Source: Neobacillus niacini NBRC 15566
Lineage (GTDB): Bacteria > Bacillota > Bacilli > Bacillales > Cytobacillaceae
Direction: 5' to 3'
DNA length: 64,000 nucleotides
Assembly: GCF_001591505.1 (NCBI RefSeq)
Contig: NZ_BCVA01000010.1
Location: 1-64,000 of the forward strand
Of this stretch, positions 26,519 through 36,226 are shown in pieces. The notes under the pieces were generated by a model. That model ran no database searches. It worked only from the letters and a program-made list of their open reading frames with translations, and was not told the DNA's origin. A program made the position numbers and the translations under genes. Numbering within the stretch: the stretch's first letter is position 1; every line of letters begins with the position of its first letter.

Positions 26519-28441
26519 TTAATGATATATCGAATTCTGCAAAATCATCAATTCCTTTGTTATAGTTGGGTATCCTTCTATTTCCGGAATTGCCTTTTTT
26601 GAGGATGAACGTTTTAGACTAGCTGAGTTTGCCATCATTTCACAAACGTAAAGCAATTGTGAAAGTACTTTATCTGAAAGAAGCGGACGGCTCTTCACTT
26701 TTGAACATTCCTCCAGGAGATAAGCTAAATGCTCCATTGAAAATACAATGGACCAATAATAATCCAAGGTATCACGTTGTACAGGAATTTCACCCAAAGC
26801 TGTATTATACAATGTTTTTAAATTGGTCAAATTAATTAGCATCTTTCTCAATTCCTTACTTTTTCTCGCATTAGAGCCTTTTCCTAGTTCAGAAAAAAGT
26901 ATCAATAATAATTGTGCCTGACTCCGGATTGTTTTTTCAATAAAATGTGGAATATGACTGGATGCAGACTTTCTTCCCATCAACCAAACACCAATTAAAC
27001 CAATCACACCCCCGATCATTACATCGATCATTCTCGCTGAAGCAAAATATGAAAAGCTAAAGCTGCCTGCCGATGTACTTTCAGCCATCAAGAGAGCATT
27101 TGGAGTAAAAAACAGTGCTGCCAACCCATAATTTTTCACGATAAAAAGTTCTGTAATAAATGTCAATATAAGTATAAAAAATGCAATACCATACCCGGAT
27201 GGCTCTAGAGCAAGAATCAAACTGGCAATGATAATTCCAATGACCGTACCAATCCCTCGTTGAATAGCACGATGATGTGTTGCCACAAGGGTAGCACCTG
27301 ACATTACAGCTACACAAGATAAGGGAACCCAATAAGAACGAGCCAATTCTAGTTCAAAAGCAATGATTGCAGCAATGATTGTAATAAAACCAAAACGAGT
27401 AGCGGTGATAAAAATAATGGAGTTTTTATCAAAAGCCCCGCCAAATATTTCCTTTATTGATAATTTGGTTGGTTGAATGGCTTGATTAATTTTTGCAGTC
27501 GGTTCATTCATAATCGCATCTGCATCATAAATTTTTGCAAATATCCGACCTACCTCTTTATTCATTTCACTAGGCTGAAGAATCTTTCCATAAACACCCT
27601 TATTTTTCTTATCAAACGAATCGGCAAGTTCCCTTACCGACTGCCCTAACTCCTGTGGTAATTTTTCCTCCGCATCCATAAAATACTCGTTAATGTACAT
27701 AAATATAGTATTTGCATGTTGATTTAATAGAAACAACCGTTTAAATAAATCCGTTTCCCGCCATGGTATATACCCTGCGGCAAGCGTTTCATCTGCCTCC
27801 CTTAATACTGACATCATATTATGTCTTAATTCATGAACATTGTTCGTACCAACAGAGTCAATAAATTTCGCTAACTCTATATAAACCCTTTTTACGACAC
27901 GTTCTTCTGGTGCATGAGGGTCAAATAACCAACCACTCATGGCAATTATCCATGATAGACTCCCTCCTAGAAAAACGAGTGCAGCCCGTAAAGGAGCAAG
28001 TCCCTGGTCCACTGGCATTCCTGAAACCATCGCAAAAACTAAAACAAAAAAGATTGCAGACGGCCCTGCAATACGTAAGGATCCAAAAATAAAAATGACT
28101 GCGGCTCCAATCACCCCCATTAAAACAGCTACAGCTAGAGGGTAAGGAGCTGCAAGCGTTCCTAATACAGTGACCAAAGACATTCCAATCACAACCCAAA
28201 ATAACTTTTTAGCCCGCTGTGCATAGGGAATATCAAACACATACAAAAAAGTAAAGCCACCCAATCCGGCCATTAATCCATATTCCAGATTACCGAAGAG
28301 CAATCCAATCATAACGGGTAGACTTGCAGCTAATCCAGCAGAAAAGGCTTTTACCCATGGAAAAGGCTTTCTGTTAACCTTTAAAGCCTGTTTTAAAATA
28401 GATAAGGTTGCAGAGTTTTTATTTTTTTGGCTTTCTACCAA
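26519..28441 (-). CDS. FUSC-family membrane protein (aromatic acid/fusaric acid resistance-like)
   Basis: 640 residues with two similar membrane blocks (about 25-165 and 345-480), each followed by a soluble helical region, the FUSC layout. MSGATLVATHHRAIQRGIGTVIG in the second block is a family hallmark. Related proteins (AaeB, YccS) export aromatic acids or toxic compounds; B. subtilis has a few uncharacterised members. The start is TTG after a weak AAGAAGTGA site, so the N terminus is less certain. No membrane-fusion partner is nearby. Confidence 0.85.
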   Translation of the reverse strand: MVESQKNKNSATLSILKQALKVNRKPFPWVKAFSAGLAASLPVMIGLLFGNLEYGLMAGLGGFTFLYVFDIPYAQRAKKLFWVVIGMSLVTVLGTLAAPYPLAVAVLMGVIGAAVIFIFGSLRIAGPSAIFFVLVFAMVSGMPVDQGLAPLRAALVFLGGSLSWIIAMSGWLFDPHAPEERVVKRVYIELAKFIDSVGTNNVHELRHNMMSVLREADETLAAGYIPWRETDLFKRLFLLNQHANTIFMYINEYFMDAEEKLPQELGQSVRELADSFDKKNKGVYGKILQPSEMNKEVGRIFAKIYDADAIMNEPTAKINQAIQPTKLSIKEIFGGAFDKNSIIFITATRFGFITIIAAIIAFELELARSYWVPLSCVAVMSGATLVATHHRAIQRGIGTVIGIIIASLILALEPSGYGIAFFILILTFITELFIVKNYGLAALFFTPNALLMAESTSAGSFSFSYFASARMIDVMIGGVIGLIGVWLMGRKSASSHIPHFIEKTIRSQAQLLLILFSELGKGSNARKSKELRKMLINLTNLKTLYNTALGEIPVQRDTLDYYWSIVFSMEHLAYLLEECSKVKSRPLLSDKVLSQLLYVCEMMANSASLKRSSSKKAIPEIEGYPTITKELMILQNSIYH

Positions 28442-28583
28442 TACTAAATCACTTCTTTCTAAAATAAACCCATAAACTGTTTATCTTCATATCCTCTATT
28501 TTCCCACCTCTCTGTATCAAAATATACTTTTTGTCGCCTAGTTTTCACCATTATAAATGAGCAAAAATATTCCTATTGAAACG

Positions 28584-28613
28584 GTAAAAAGGACCAAATC
28601 ATTGGCCCTTTCA
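28584..28613 (-). terminator. Terminator after rlmCD
   Basis: Minus strand AAAGGGCCA / TGGTCCTTT, 9 bp with one wobble, then TTTTTA. Confidence 0.85.
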
Positions 28614-28648
28614 ATTTTTTATGATTATTTGGATAATAGCATTGAAGA

Positions 28649-30028
28649 CTATTTCAATACTAACTGTGACACGCACTCAACATGTGCCGTCTGCGGGAAC
28701 ATATCTACTGGCTGGATAAATTTCACTTCGTATTTTGCACTTAACATATTGATATCTTTTGCCAAAGTAGAAGGGTTGCATGAGATGTAAATGAGCTTTT
28801 CGGGTGCTGTTTGTAGAATCGTTTGGATTAACTGCCCGTCGAGACCGGTTCTTGGCGGATCAACCACAATGACGTTTGGCTTCCACCCTTTTTTCACCCA
28901 TTTAGGAAGTACCTCTTCTGCTTTACCTGGTACATATTTGGTATTGGTAAATCCGTGACGTTTGGCATTTTTCTTTGCATCCTCTATCGATTCCGGAATG
29001 ATATCCATCCCACGGACTTCGGCCGCATGGTCTGCTAACCATAAGCCGATTGTTCCTACACCACAATAAGCATCGACTATTTTTTCTTGGCCAGTCAGTG
29101 CTGCTGCTTTTTTTACTTCATTGTAGAGCTTTATGGTCTGTACAGGATTTAACTGAAAGAAAGTCCTTGCCGACAATTCAAACTGGAGGTCTCCCAATGT
29201 TTCTTGGATAAACTCTTCTCCCGCCATTGGCAAAGTTTCTTCTCCAAAAATGAGCGAAGTTTTTTGTTCATTTATATTCTGAACAATGGATTTCACTTTA
29301 GGAAGTCGTTTTTTGATTTCCTCAATAATCTGTTCTTTCTTTGGTAACTCCCTCTGATTTGTGATGAGAACAATTTGCAGCTCACCGCTTTGCACCCCCA
29401 CACGGGTAACAATGGTCCGAACGATTCCTTTACGGGTTTTTTCATTGTAAATCGTAATTTTTAACTCTTCAAGAATGTTTTTCACAGCATTAACCGCTTC
29501 ATTTGTTTGAGAATGCTGAACCGCACAATGTTCAATATCGATTAATTGGTGAGAGTTTAAGCCATACAATCCTGCTAAAACCTTTCCATCTCTACCTGCG
29601 AGTTGGAAACTGCTTTTATTCCGATATCCCCAAGGATCTTCCATTCCAATCGTTTCTCGAATATCAAGTTTGTCTACCGCAAGACGGGTATGACGTTCAA
29701 GCGATTGAATGACAATATCCCTCTTTTCTTTTAATTGCTGGCTATATTTTAAATGCTGCAGCTGACACCCGCCGCATTCCTCATAGACAGGGCAAGGAGG
29801 CTGAACGCGATGTGGTGATTTAATACGAATTTTCTTTATTTTGGCCTCTGCAAATTTAGGATTAATCTTTGTTGCCTCAACCACAACCTCTTCTCCTGGA
29901 AGTGCTCCTGGCACAAAAACTACCTGCTTTTTAAAATAACCGACACCTTCCCCATTAATGCCGAGTCGTTTGATTGTTAATGGAAAGGTCTGTTTTTCTT
30001 GTATTTTAATTGATTGATCTGTTTTCAT
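28649..30028 (-). CDS. rlmCD: 23S rRNA (uracil-5-)-methyltransferase, RlmCD/RumA type
   Basis: 459 residues. An N-terminal TRAM RNA-binding domain (about 10-70, [32 protein letters not shown]) is followed by the iron-sulfur cluster Cys set [15 protein letters not shown] and a SAM-dependent methyltransferase with [25 protein letters not shown] and catalytic Cys in [13 protein letters not shown]. subtilis RlmCD (YefA) methylates U747 and U1939; paralogues such as YfjO share this layout, and gene order favours the yfjO position, so exact specificity is uncertain. ATG 30028 has GGAG 8 nt upstream; the GTG three codons earlier sits in that site. Confidence 0.9.
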   Translation of the reverse strand: MKTDQSIKIQEKQTFPLTIKRLGINGEGVGYFKKQVVFVPGALPGEEVVVEATKINPKFAEAKIKKIRIKSPHRVQPPCPVYEECGGCQLQHLKYSQQLKEKRDIVIQSLERHTRLAVDKLDIRETIGMEDPWGYRNKSSFQLAGRDGKVLAGLYGLNSHQLIDIEHCAVQHSQTNEAVNAVKNILEELKITIYNEKTRKGIVRTIVTRVGVQSGELQIVLITNQRELPKKEQIIEEIKKRLPKVKSIVQNINEQKTSLIFGEETLPMAGEEFIQETLGDLQFELSARTFFQLNPVQTIKLYNEVKKAAALTGQEKIVDAYCGVGTIGLWLADHAAEVRGMDIIPESIEDAKKNAKRHGFTNTKYVPGKAEEVLPKWVKKGWKPNVIVVDPPRTGLDGQLIQTILQTAPEKLIYISCNPSTLAKDINMLSAKYEVKFIQPVDMFPQTAHVECVSQLVLK

Positions 30029-30086
30029 TTTGTTCACTCCAAATTCCGATTCCTGTTTGATTTCACCGTATTATAGCATTATTAAC

Positions 30087-30122
30087 AGAAAAAAGCCGAA
30101 TTCTTCTCGAATCCGGCTTTTT
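30087..30122 (-). terminator. Terminator after pdaA
   Basis: Minus strand AAAAGCCGGATTC / GAATTCGGCTTTT hairpin with T run. Confidence 0.88.
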
Positions 30123-30128
30123 AACGAA

Positions 30129-30935
30129 TTATTTTCTCCAGAAACTCGGGATAATCTTTGATAAACCTTTCTTTTCTGGCTTGAATTCATCTAGACTTTT
30201 GAATTTATAGCCTTTCTTTTTCAGATCCTTAATCACTTTTTCAAGTGCATCGGCATTATCCTTCGAAACAGTGTGCAGAAGTAATACACTTCCAGGGTGG
30301 ATTTGTCTCATTATGTTAAGGTAAGAATACTCCCAGCCTCTTTGGGCATTTGTATTCCAGTCAACAAAGGCCAATGACCAGAAAACATGTGTATATCCTT
30401 CTTCCTTCGCAATCTGCATTGTTCTCTCGCTAAAAACGCCTCTTGGAGGACGTAAATATTTCATTTTCTTTTGACCTGTAATCTCTTTTGTTTTATCCTT
30501 CACTTTTTGAAGTTCCTCACGAATCCGCTCATCACTGATTTCGGTCATATTAGGATGGTGCCAAGAATGATTGCCAATGATATGACCTTCATCCACCATC
30601 CTCTTCGTCAATTCAGGCTGTGATAATAAGTAATGTCCTGTCACAAAAAAAGTTGCTGGAACTTTTTCCTTTTTCAACACATCCAAGATTTGACCGGTAT
30701 ATCCTGCTTCATACCCATTATCAAAGGTTAGATATAGAATTTTTGAATTTGGATCTCCCTTATAAAAAGCACCATACTTCTCAAGGATTTTTTCATACTC
30801 AGCCCCTGCATCAGGCGGCTGTTCATCCACAGCTTTCTTAAAACCCCAATGGATTGGCTTATTGGGAACGTACCCATATGTAACCTGAGGCACCATTAAC
30901 AGCAGCAAACTAAGGATGCAAACTAATTTCTTCAT
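30129..30935 (-). CDS. pdaA: Peptidoglycan deacetylase PdaA (spore cortex muramic-delta-lactam)
   Basis: 268 residues. A signal peptide (cut near VTYG, about residue 22) is followed by a NodB-type deacetylase: motif 1 LTFDNGYE (metal Asp), motif 2 HSWHHP, motif 3 RPPRGVFS, then LAFVDWN and LLLHTVSKDNADAL. The TFDNGYE form and the WGFKK opening are typical of PdaA, which removes the N-acetyl of muramic acid so the delta-lactam of spore cortex can form; loss blocks germination in B. subtilis. GGGGGAAC precedes the ATG. It would be expressed in the forespore, though no SigG promoter was assigned. It lies beside rlmCD, as in B. subtilis. Confidence 0.93.
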   Translation of the reverse strand: MKKLVCILSLLLLMVPQVTYGYVPNKPIHWGFKKAVDEQPPDAGAEYEKILEKYGAFYKGDPNSKILYLTFDNGYEAGYTGQILDVLKKEKVPATFFVTGHYLLSQPELTKRMVDEGHIIGNHSWHHPNMTEISDERIREELQKVKDKTKEITGQKKMKYLRPPRGVFSERTMQIAKEEGYTHVFWSLAFVDWNTNAQRGWEYSYLNIMRQIHPGSVLLLHTVSKDNADALEKVIKDLKKKGYKFKSLDEFKPEKKGLSKIIPSFWRK

Positions 30936-30998
30936 CCATGTTCCCCCTATTTTGTTTTTTATAGTATTTGTTTGTCATTGGGAAACATGTTTAGTATT

Positions 30999-31964
30999 TT
31001 AAGGAAATAGATTTGGTTGGTGGTAGACTGTGTCGCTTGTGTAACCAATACGGGTAAAATCAATTGCAGATAACAAATAAGAGGCGATTCTCTGGGAAGG
31101 AATGTGGAGGAATTTTCTTATTTCTGAATTAGTAAACCACGGCTTATAAATTAAGCAATAATCATCAATTGCTCTTATATGCGCATCTTTTGAAACGCAG
31201 TTACATATAGGACACATCCATTTATGTCTGTAATATTTCATCGGCGCCAATAAACATGCGGGGCATTGAACACCAGTAATAATATCCGATACAGGTATAT
31301 TGAACGTTTCTAAAATATCTATTCTCTTTGGCGTGTGTTTTTTTAATAAAAGGTCGCTTACATTGAATAAATCCTGTTCATTCATATGGATCTTTTTGCT
31401 GTACCTTTCTAAATCCTCAATTTTTCTTAGTAAATCATGTGATTTACAAACCTTATTTTCTGCTTCTTTGTACCCTGGAGTTATAATGATTTCACTTGAA
31501 GATCTGGTGAAGACAACTAAGTTATCCATAAAAGTATTAGGTAAATTATTTTCCTCTATCCAATTTCTCAATAATATTTTGTGTCGATTAGTCTGGGAGA
31601 CAGGATTTTCATAAACCTCTCTTATATCAGTCGTTTCTTGTATCATTTGATTTTTTTCAATGGTTATTTTGCCGGAATGATTCTTCCCATCAAGATTAAT
31701 AAGAATATTGGGTGATAGAAGAATGACGTCAATTTGAAAAAACACTTCACCTATAGGGAGGCGGAGATCGTGGAATATGTGGTATTTATGCTGAGGTATT
31801 TGCCCCAATTGATAATTTAATTCTTTTTCGCCATTATACCCTGACTTTAAAATTTTTATATTCGTTTTAATCTCTGGTATTTTTTCATGATTAGGACATA
31901 ATCTTCTCTCTAAAGCCTCTGCTTGAAGTAAGGGGATCGGAACGCTTAAATTTTTCTTAAACAA
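30999..31964 (-). CDS. NERD-domain protein with C-terminal zinc ribbon
   Basis: 321 residues. The nuclease-related domain (about 40-150) shows GYNGEKELNYQL, HDLRLPIGEVFFQIDVILLSPNILINLDGKNHSG, the usual nuclease-fold core with the D...K pair. A four-Cys zinc ribbon (CPAC ... CPIC, near 230-260) and a short helical C terminus (WFTNSEIRKFLHIPSQRIASYLL) resembling DNA-binding helices follow. NERD proteins are thought to act on DNA, but their role is unproven. The start is TTG, 7 nt after GAGGAGG. No terminator is seen between it and pdaA. The 21-bp repeat array lies directly upstream. Confidence 0.85.
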   Translation of the reverse strand: MFKKNLSVPIPLLQAEALERRLCPNHEKIPEIKTNIKILKSGYNGEKELNYQLGQIPQHKYHIFHDLRLPIGEVFFQIDVILLSPNILINLDGKNHSGKITIEKNQMIQETTDIREVYENPVSQTNRHKILLRNWIEENNLPNTFMDNLVVFTRSSSEIIITPGYKEAENKVCKSHDLLRKIEDLERYSKKIHMNEQDLFNVSDLLLKKHTPKRIDILETFNIPVSDIITGVQCPACLLAPMKYYRHKWMCPICNCVSKDAHIRAIDDYCLIYKPWFTNSEIRKFLHIPSQRIASYLLSAIDFTRIGYTSDTVYHQPNLFP

Positions 31965-32079
31965 ACAAGTTCCTCCTCTAATTGTTTGTTGTTACTTTTC
32001 TATTTAAATTATGTTTTCCCTGCTTAGAATACTAAATCATTTTGAATCTTTTATAACTTATAACCTAATTTGCTTGATA

Positions 32080-32360
32080 ACTGTACAGTTCTTACAAAAA
32101 ACCATACAGTTTATACAATAAAGTGTACAGCTTATACAATATACCGTACAGCTCCGTCCAACTTTTATATAAACCGTACAGTTTGTACAAAAAACCGTAC
32201 AGTTTATACAATAAAGTGTACAGCTTAAACAAAAAACCGTACAGCTTATACAATTAACCGTCCAACTTTTATATAAACCGTACAGTTTGAACAAAAAACC
32301 AAACAGCTTATACGATAAACCGTACAGTTTATACAAAAAACCATACAGTTCATACAAAAC
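32080..32360. repeat. 21-bp tandem repeat array (13 units)
   Basis: Unit consensus ACCGTACAGTTTATACAA plus AAA. Units start at 32080, 32101, 32122, 32143, 32173, 32194, 32215, 32236, 32257, 32277, 32298, 32319 and 32340, nearly all at 21 bp. Two units carry a variant CCGTCCAACTTTTATATAA, 104 bp apart, showing a larger duplication. There are no spacers, so it is not CRISPR. It lies between the fumA terminator and the NERD gene start, outside any gene. Confidence 0.9.
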
Positions 32361-32381
32361 AAGTCCCCAGCACCCAACCCC

Positions 32382-32418
32382 AAAATAAAAAAGCAGACCC
32401 CAAATCAGGAGCCTGCCC
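32382..32418 (-). terminator. Terminator after fumA
   Basis: Minus strand GCAGGCTCC / GGGGTCTGC, 9 bp with two wobbles, then TTTTTTATTTT. Confidence 0.85.
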
Positions 32419-32428
32419 AAAAAAAATC

Positions 32429-33973
32429 TTAACTAAAAACCTTATCCTTAAACTGTGCCAATTTCTCCAAAGAAGACTTATCCACATCAGCATGCAAGCT
32501 GTTACCATGTGAATCCATCGTTACAACAGCAGTAAAGCCTTCTACACGCAGGTGCCACATGGCTTCAGGAATACCAAATTGCATCAGGTCGACACCTTCA
32601 ACGCCCTTGATACAATCTGCATAATACTGAGCAGCGCCGCCGATGGCGTTCAGATACACACCACCATGTTCTTTAAGCGCAGCCAGTGTTCGAGGTCCCA
32701 TTCCGCCTTTTCCAATTACTGCTCGGATACCAAACTTCTTCATAATGTCGCCTTGATAAGGCTCCTCACGAATACTTGTGGTTGGGCCGGCTGCTTTAAC
32801 ATGCCAAACTCCATCTTTATCCTTCAACATAACTGGACCACAGTGGTAAATCACTTGTCCATTTAAATCTACTGGCGAATCATGATCAGAAAGGTATTTA
32901 TGAATGGCGTCACGACCGGTGTACATCATACCGTTAATTTGAACAACGTCGCCTACTTTTAATTTGCGAATTTGCTCTTCAGTAATTGGCGCCTGAAGCG
33001 TAATAACGTCATTAGCACGCGCAGCTGCAGTTTCTTTTTCAGCTTCAGTCTCCTCAAAATCAATAAATTCACCATCTTGGTACATCCACTCATTAATGTC
33101 TCCTGACACAGGATCCACACTTACACCTAAGCGGCGGAATGCCCAGCAATTGTAAGCAACTGAAACATAGAAGCTTGCAGGAATTCGATTCATAACCCCA
33201 ACCTTGCATCCTAATAACGTAGCTTCTCCGCCAAAGCCCATTGTCCCGATACCCAATTTATTTGCATTTTCTAGCACATACTCTTCTAAAGCACGCAAAT
33301 CCTCGTTTGGATTAACATCATCCAACGAACGGAATAACTGTTCTTTCGCTAAATCATAGCCAGATGAACGGTCGCCGCCGATGCCTACTCCAATGAAACC
33401 AGCGCTGCATCCTTGGCCTTGTGCTTGATACACAGAATGCATAACACATTTGCGAATACCATCAAGGTCACGTCCTGCTCTTCCTAATCCTTCTAATTCG
33501 CATGGAAGACTGTACTGAATGTTTTTATTTTCACAGCCGCCGCCTTTTAAAATCAGACGAACGTCAATATAATCTTTTTCCCATTGGTCAAATTTCATAA
33601 CCGGCAAACCTGCACCAAGATTATCGCCGCTGTTTTCACCAGTCAATGAATCAACAGAGTTTGGACGAAGCTTCCCTTCTTTTGTTGCGATAACAATTGC
33701 ATTTTTAATTGCTTCTTTTATTTCTAATTGGTTTACCCCAACAGGTGTTTTAATTTTAAAAGTTGGTAATCCGGTATCTTGGCAAATAGGTGAAACTTGA
33801 TCATCTGCCATTTTAATATTATTGGTTATTGTGGCAAGGCTCATTGCTGCACTCGTACCTGCGTTTTCCTTCTCCTTAGCCGCTTTCACTGCACGGCGTA
33901 CATCCTTTGGAAGCTTGGTAGAAGTTTCAACCACTAACTTGTACATGCTTTCCTGAAATTTCTCAATATTCAC
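32429..33973 (-). CDS. fumA: Class I fumarate hydratase (iron-sulfur)
   Basis: 514 residues, alpha and beta parts fused. Cluster-binding Cys are visible in SPICQDTGLPTF, GGGCENKN and LLGCKVG. The C-terminal part has RDAIHKYL, YHCGPV, GPTTSIREEPYQ and VIGKGGMG. It interconverts fumarate and malate in the TCA cycle and is oxygen-sensitive, unlike class II FumC. The start is GTG after GGGGAAC. It is alone, not in a TCA operon. The assignment to class I is firm; some homologues act on other diacids. Confidence 0.93.
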   Translation of the reverse strand: MNIEKFQESMYKLVVETSTKLPKDVRRAVKAAKEKENAGTSAAMSLATITNNIKMADDQVSPICQDTGLPTFKIKTPVGVNQLEIKEAIKNAIVIATKEGKLRPNSVDSLTGENSGDNLGAGLPVMKFDQWEKDYIDVRLILKGGGCENKNIQYSLPCELEGLGRAGRDLDGIRKCVMHSVYQAQGQGCSAGFIGVGIGGDRSSGYDLAKEQLFRSLDDVNPNEDLRALEEYVLENANKLGIGTMGFGGEATLLGCKVGVMNRIPASFYVSVAYNCWAFRRLGVSVDPVSGDINEWMYQDGEFIDFEETEAEKETAAARANDVITLQAPITEEQIRKLKVGDVVQINGMMYTGRDAIHKYLSDHDSPVDLNGQVIYHCGPVMLKDKDGVWHVKAAGPTTSIREEPYQGDIMKKFGIRAVIGKGGMGPRTLAALKEHGGVYLNAIGGAAQYYADCIKGVEGVDLMQFGIPEAMWHLRVEGFTAVVTMDSHGNSLHADVDKSSLEKLAQFKDKVFS

Positions 33974-34083
33974 CTAAAGTTCCCCTTTCCCCTTGTCCGT
34001 TTCATAATCTATTTAAAAATTACAACTATTTGACGCTTATTATTATACTCCTATAAACAAATCTTTTAAAGGTAAAGGTTTTC

Positions 34084-34116
34084 AAAAAAATAGAGCCTGT
34101 AATTATACAGACTCTG
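34084..34116 (-). terminator. Terminator overlapping the 3' end of the SE1561-like gene
   Basis: Minus strand AGAGTCTGTA / TACAGGCTCT, 10 bp with one wobble, then ATTTTTTT. The stem overlaps the last codons. Confidence 0.8.
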
Positions 34117-34300
34117 GTGCTTCACGATGATTGAATTCTTTACACTTTGATTCTAATTCATCAATCATTTTGATTAAGTTGTCAATATCATCAATATCCG
34201 TATCCTCTGGATCAATTGCGTCCAAAACATCTAGAAACATGTTTAAACGCTGCTTTAAAAAACTAACTTGTGAATTTTTATCATGAGTAGGACTACCCAA
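34103..34300 (-). CDS. Small acidic SE1561-family protein
   Basis: 65 residues, acidic, helical: VSFLKQRLNMFLDVLDAIDPEDTDIDDIDNLIKMIDELESKCKEF (quoted here only as the span 12-56; key parts LKQRLNMF and DELE). The start is TTG, preceded by GGGGGAGA at good spacing. I recall this as a conserved Firmicutes family annotated SE1561, without function. It is a single gene between yfkD and fumA. Confidence 0.7.
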   Translation of the reverse strand: MGSPTHDKNSQVSFLKQRLNMFLDVLDAIDPEDTDIDDIDNLIKMIDELESKCKEFNHREAPESV

Positions 34301-34354
34301 ATCTGATCTCCCCCTTCTATGTCAATTTATCTTACACTTTCTGCAGCACTTTTT

Positions 34355-34391
34355 CAAAAAAGAACCCCTACGACCTTGGTAGGAGTTCTTT
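34355..34391 (-). terminator. Terminator after yfkD
   Basis: Minus strand AAGAACTCCTAC / GTAGGGGTTCTT stem (one wobble), then TTTTTT. Confidence 0.87.
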
Positions 34392-34399
34392 CTCCATGA

Positions 34400-35209
34400 T
34401 TATCTTGGTCTCTCTGAGGCAGCAAAACCAAATGAAACATGGTCCTGAACCGGAATCCATGCTCCGATTCCTTGTGACGTTACATTTTTAATAACAATGA
34501 CTTTTTTATTTCCCTTAAGCATTAAATACACTTCTCCGTAGGTGACTTTCCCTTTTTCATTCACTGCCGGTGCATAAGCATATAAGTATCCTAAGCGGTT
34601 GACTGGTATGTTGTAGACATGATCGTTTTTCGTACCTGCACCGATAATCGTATCAAAGGCAAGCGGTAGACGTGTTTTTTCCATCGCCTTCAATAACATC
34701 ATTTTCTTAACCTCTTCGGCATTTGCAATTTTTGCTGTTAATCCACCGCGGATAACTTTTTGTGCTTCCTGAACATAATGAATTTGGTATGGTACCTTCC
34801 CGCCGCGATTGTCATAGTAGTTCGTATTAATTTTTTGATATTCCCAGTTGGGTGCGGTTTCTGTCGATTCATAATTTAATGGCCACTGACCTAGGTATAC
34901 GATTGCTCGATACCCGAGGGCAAATGGAGTACTATTGATGCTTGACTCATTTAACATACGGATTAAATCCGGATTTTCAATTTTCACCTTGGAAGAGTCA
35001 ATCAGCTTCTTCGTTAATTCACTAGGCTGCAAAGTTGGCAGGTCCTGAGTTGAATTTGGATACGTATTTTCCTTCGTAATATTACGGACTGACGAAGGTA
35101 TTTGATAGTTTACAGGTACTTTTTTAACAGTTTTGTTTTCAGCAGAGGCTGTCGGCATGAAAGTTAACAGTAAAGCCAGCGTCACTACGACAGGAAACAA
35201 TTTTTTCAC
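34400..35209 (-). CDS. yfkD: YfkD-like exported protein
   Basis: 269 residues with a signal peptide (MKKLFPVVVTLALLLTFMPTASA). The remaining sequence (ALGYRAIVYLGQWPLNYES, NTNYYDNRGGK, GIGAWIPVQDHVSFGF) matches what I recall of the YfkD family, sporulation-associated in B. subtilis with no known reaction. Gene order with chaA and yfkF supports the name; here a YczE-like gene is inserted between. AAAGGAG lies before the ATG. Confidence 0.8.
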   Translation of the reverse strand: MKKLFPVVVTLALLLTFMPTASAENKTVKKVPVNYQIPSSVRNITKENTYPNSTQDLPTLQPSELTKKLIDSSKVKIENPDLIRMLNESSINSTPFALGYRAIVYLGQWPLNYESTETAPNWEYQKINTNYYDNRGGKVPYQIHYVQEAQKVIRGGLTAKIANAEEVKKMMLLKAMEKTRLPLAFDTIIGAGTKNDHVYNIPVNRLGYLYAYAPAVNEKGKVTYGEVYLMLKGNKKVIVIKNVTSQGIGAWIPVQDHVSFGFAASERPR

Positions 35210-35299
35210 AAAGAAAAACTCCTTTCACAATATAGCAGTAATAAGTCTGCTCATAGTGTTTTCGGAGTTGAAAAGTTTTATCCATTTACAAAAAATATT

Positions 35300-35929
35300 T
35301 CAATATTTCTCCTGAAATGTACTGTCTAACAGTCGATTCATTCGTTTTTCAAAATAAGGAAAACATAGTTGAATAAAAGGACCGATTGTAAACGTTATGA
35401 TGATGGTACCAATACCAATTGGTCCTTGGAGAATAAGCGCAGGAACCAACGCAATCAGTTCTCCAATCGTCTTCGCTATCATTAAATTAACGCGAAATCG
35501 TTCTCGAATGGCCATCATAAAGGAATCAATTGGACTCGAAGGAAACTTTGCTTGTAAATAGATTGCAGCACCGAAACCAATAATGAATATTCCCAGAAGT
35601 AACGTAACTATTTTAAGTGATAATCCGCTGACTTTCAGGGACTCAAACACAAAGAACATCCATAAATCAACTAAAGATCCAATTAAGATAATGGTAAGTA
35701 TCGATAAAATTTCAGGTCTTCTCTTCACCAATAAGGAATTTATTATAACTAACACTGCCCCATCGATGATAATCCAAGTACCGATCGTAAAACCAAGCCA
35801 CTCTGTTAGGGCCACATTTAACGCATCCCAAGCACCAGCCCCGAGTTCTGCTTTTATGGTCAAGCAGACCCCAAAAGTCATAATGGTTAGCCCTATCAAA
35901 AAGAAGAGAAACCGATAAAATAACGCCAT
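35300..35929 (-). CDS. YczE/YitT-like membrane protein
   Basis: 209 residues, five membrane helices. FGVCLTIKAELGAGAWDALNVALTEWLGFTIGTWIIIDGAVL and KFPSSPIDSFMMAI are typical of the YczE/YyaS family. B. subtilis YczE is reported to be needed for bacillomycin/surfactin-type synthesis; for this copy the role is unknown. AGGGAGA precedes the ATG. It is transcribed toward yfkD, 90 bp away, with no clear terminator between, so both may share a transcript. Confidence 0.82.
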   Translation of the reverse strand: MALFYRFLFFLIGLTIMTFGVCLTIKAELGAGAWDALNVALTEWLGFTIGTWIIIDGAVLVIINSLLVKRRPEILSILTIILIGSLVDLWMFFVFESLKVSGLSLKIVTLLLGIFIIGFGAAIYLQAKFPSSPIDSFMMAIRERFRVNLMIAKTIGELIALVPALILQGPIGIGTIIITFTIGPFIQLCFPYFEKRMNRLLDSTFQEKY

Positions 35930-35959
35930 ATTTATCTCCCTAAAAAAATAATCAGAACA

Positions 35960-35988
35960 TTTACAAAATTAAATAAATCGATTATACT
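35960..35988 (+). promoter_or_regulatory. SigA-type promoter on the plus strand
   Basis: TTTACA (35960-35965), 17-bp spacer, TATACT (35983-35988). It points away from the YczE-like gene into a region with no large plus-strand gene. Confidence 0.6.
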
Positions 35989-36015
35989 ATACTTAACCTT
36001 TAAAGAAGGAGGGCA

Positions 36016-36126
36016 GTGATCAATCGACGAACCATTTACTTTAAGGAGGTTGGGATTCCACTCATATATGAAAATTCAACACTCGTGTTTTTCAATTATA
36101 AATTAAACATGAAGGTTGGTGATTGA
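36016..36126 (+). CDS. Possible 36-residue peptide
   Basis: A GTG frame beginning MINRRTIYFKEVGIPLIYE and ending NMKVGD, preceded by AGAAGGAGGG (spacing short, 2-4 nt) and 28 bp after a strong promoter. A second AAGGAGG lies inside it, and its stop overlaps another short ATG frame (MVPRNAIGFFPL). No family is recognised. It could be a noncoding transcript whose binding-site-like motifs have other meaning. Confidence 0.33.
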   Translation: MINRRTIYFKEVGIPLIYENSTLVFFNYKLNMKVGD

Positions 36127-36226
36127 TGGTCCCAAGAAACGCGATTGGTTTTTTCCCGTTATAACATAATGCTTAAATATTATAGCACAGTTAAAGGATA
36201 TACCCTTACATCGAATTAAATAATTA

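Noticed and set aside
32080..32360. CRISPR array
   Set aside because: Units are directly adjacent with no spacers, and no cas genes are present.
32058..32420. 120-codon Cys-rich minus-strand frame over the 21-bp array
   Set aside because: A 21-bp period keeps any frame open; the start lies inside the fumA terminator and has no ribosome binding site.
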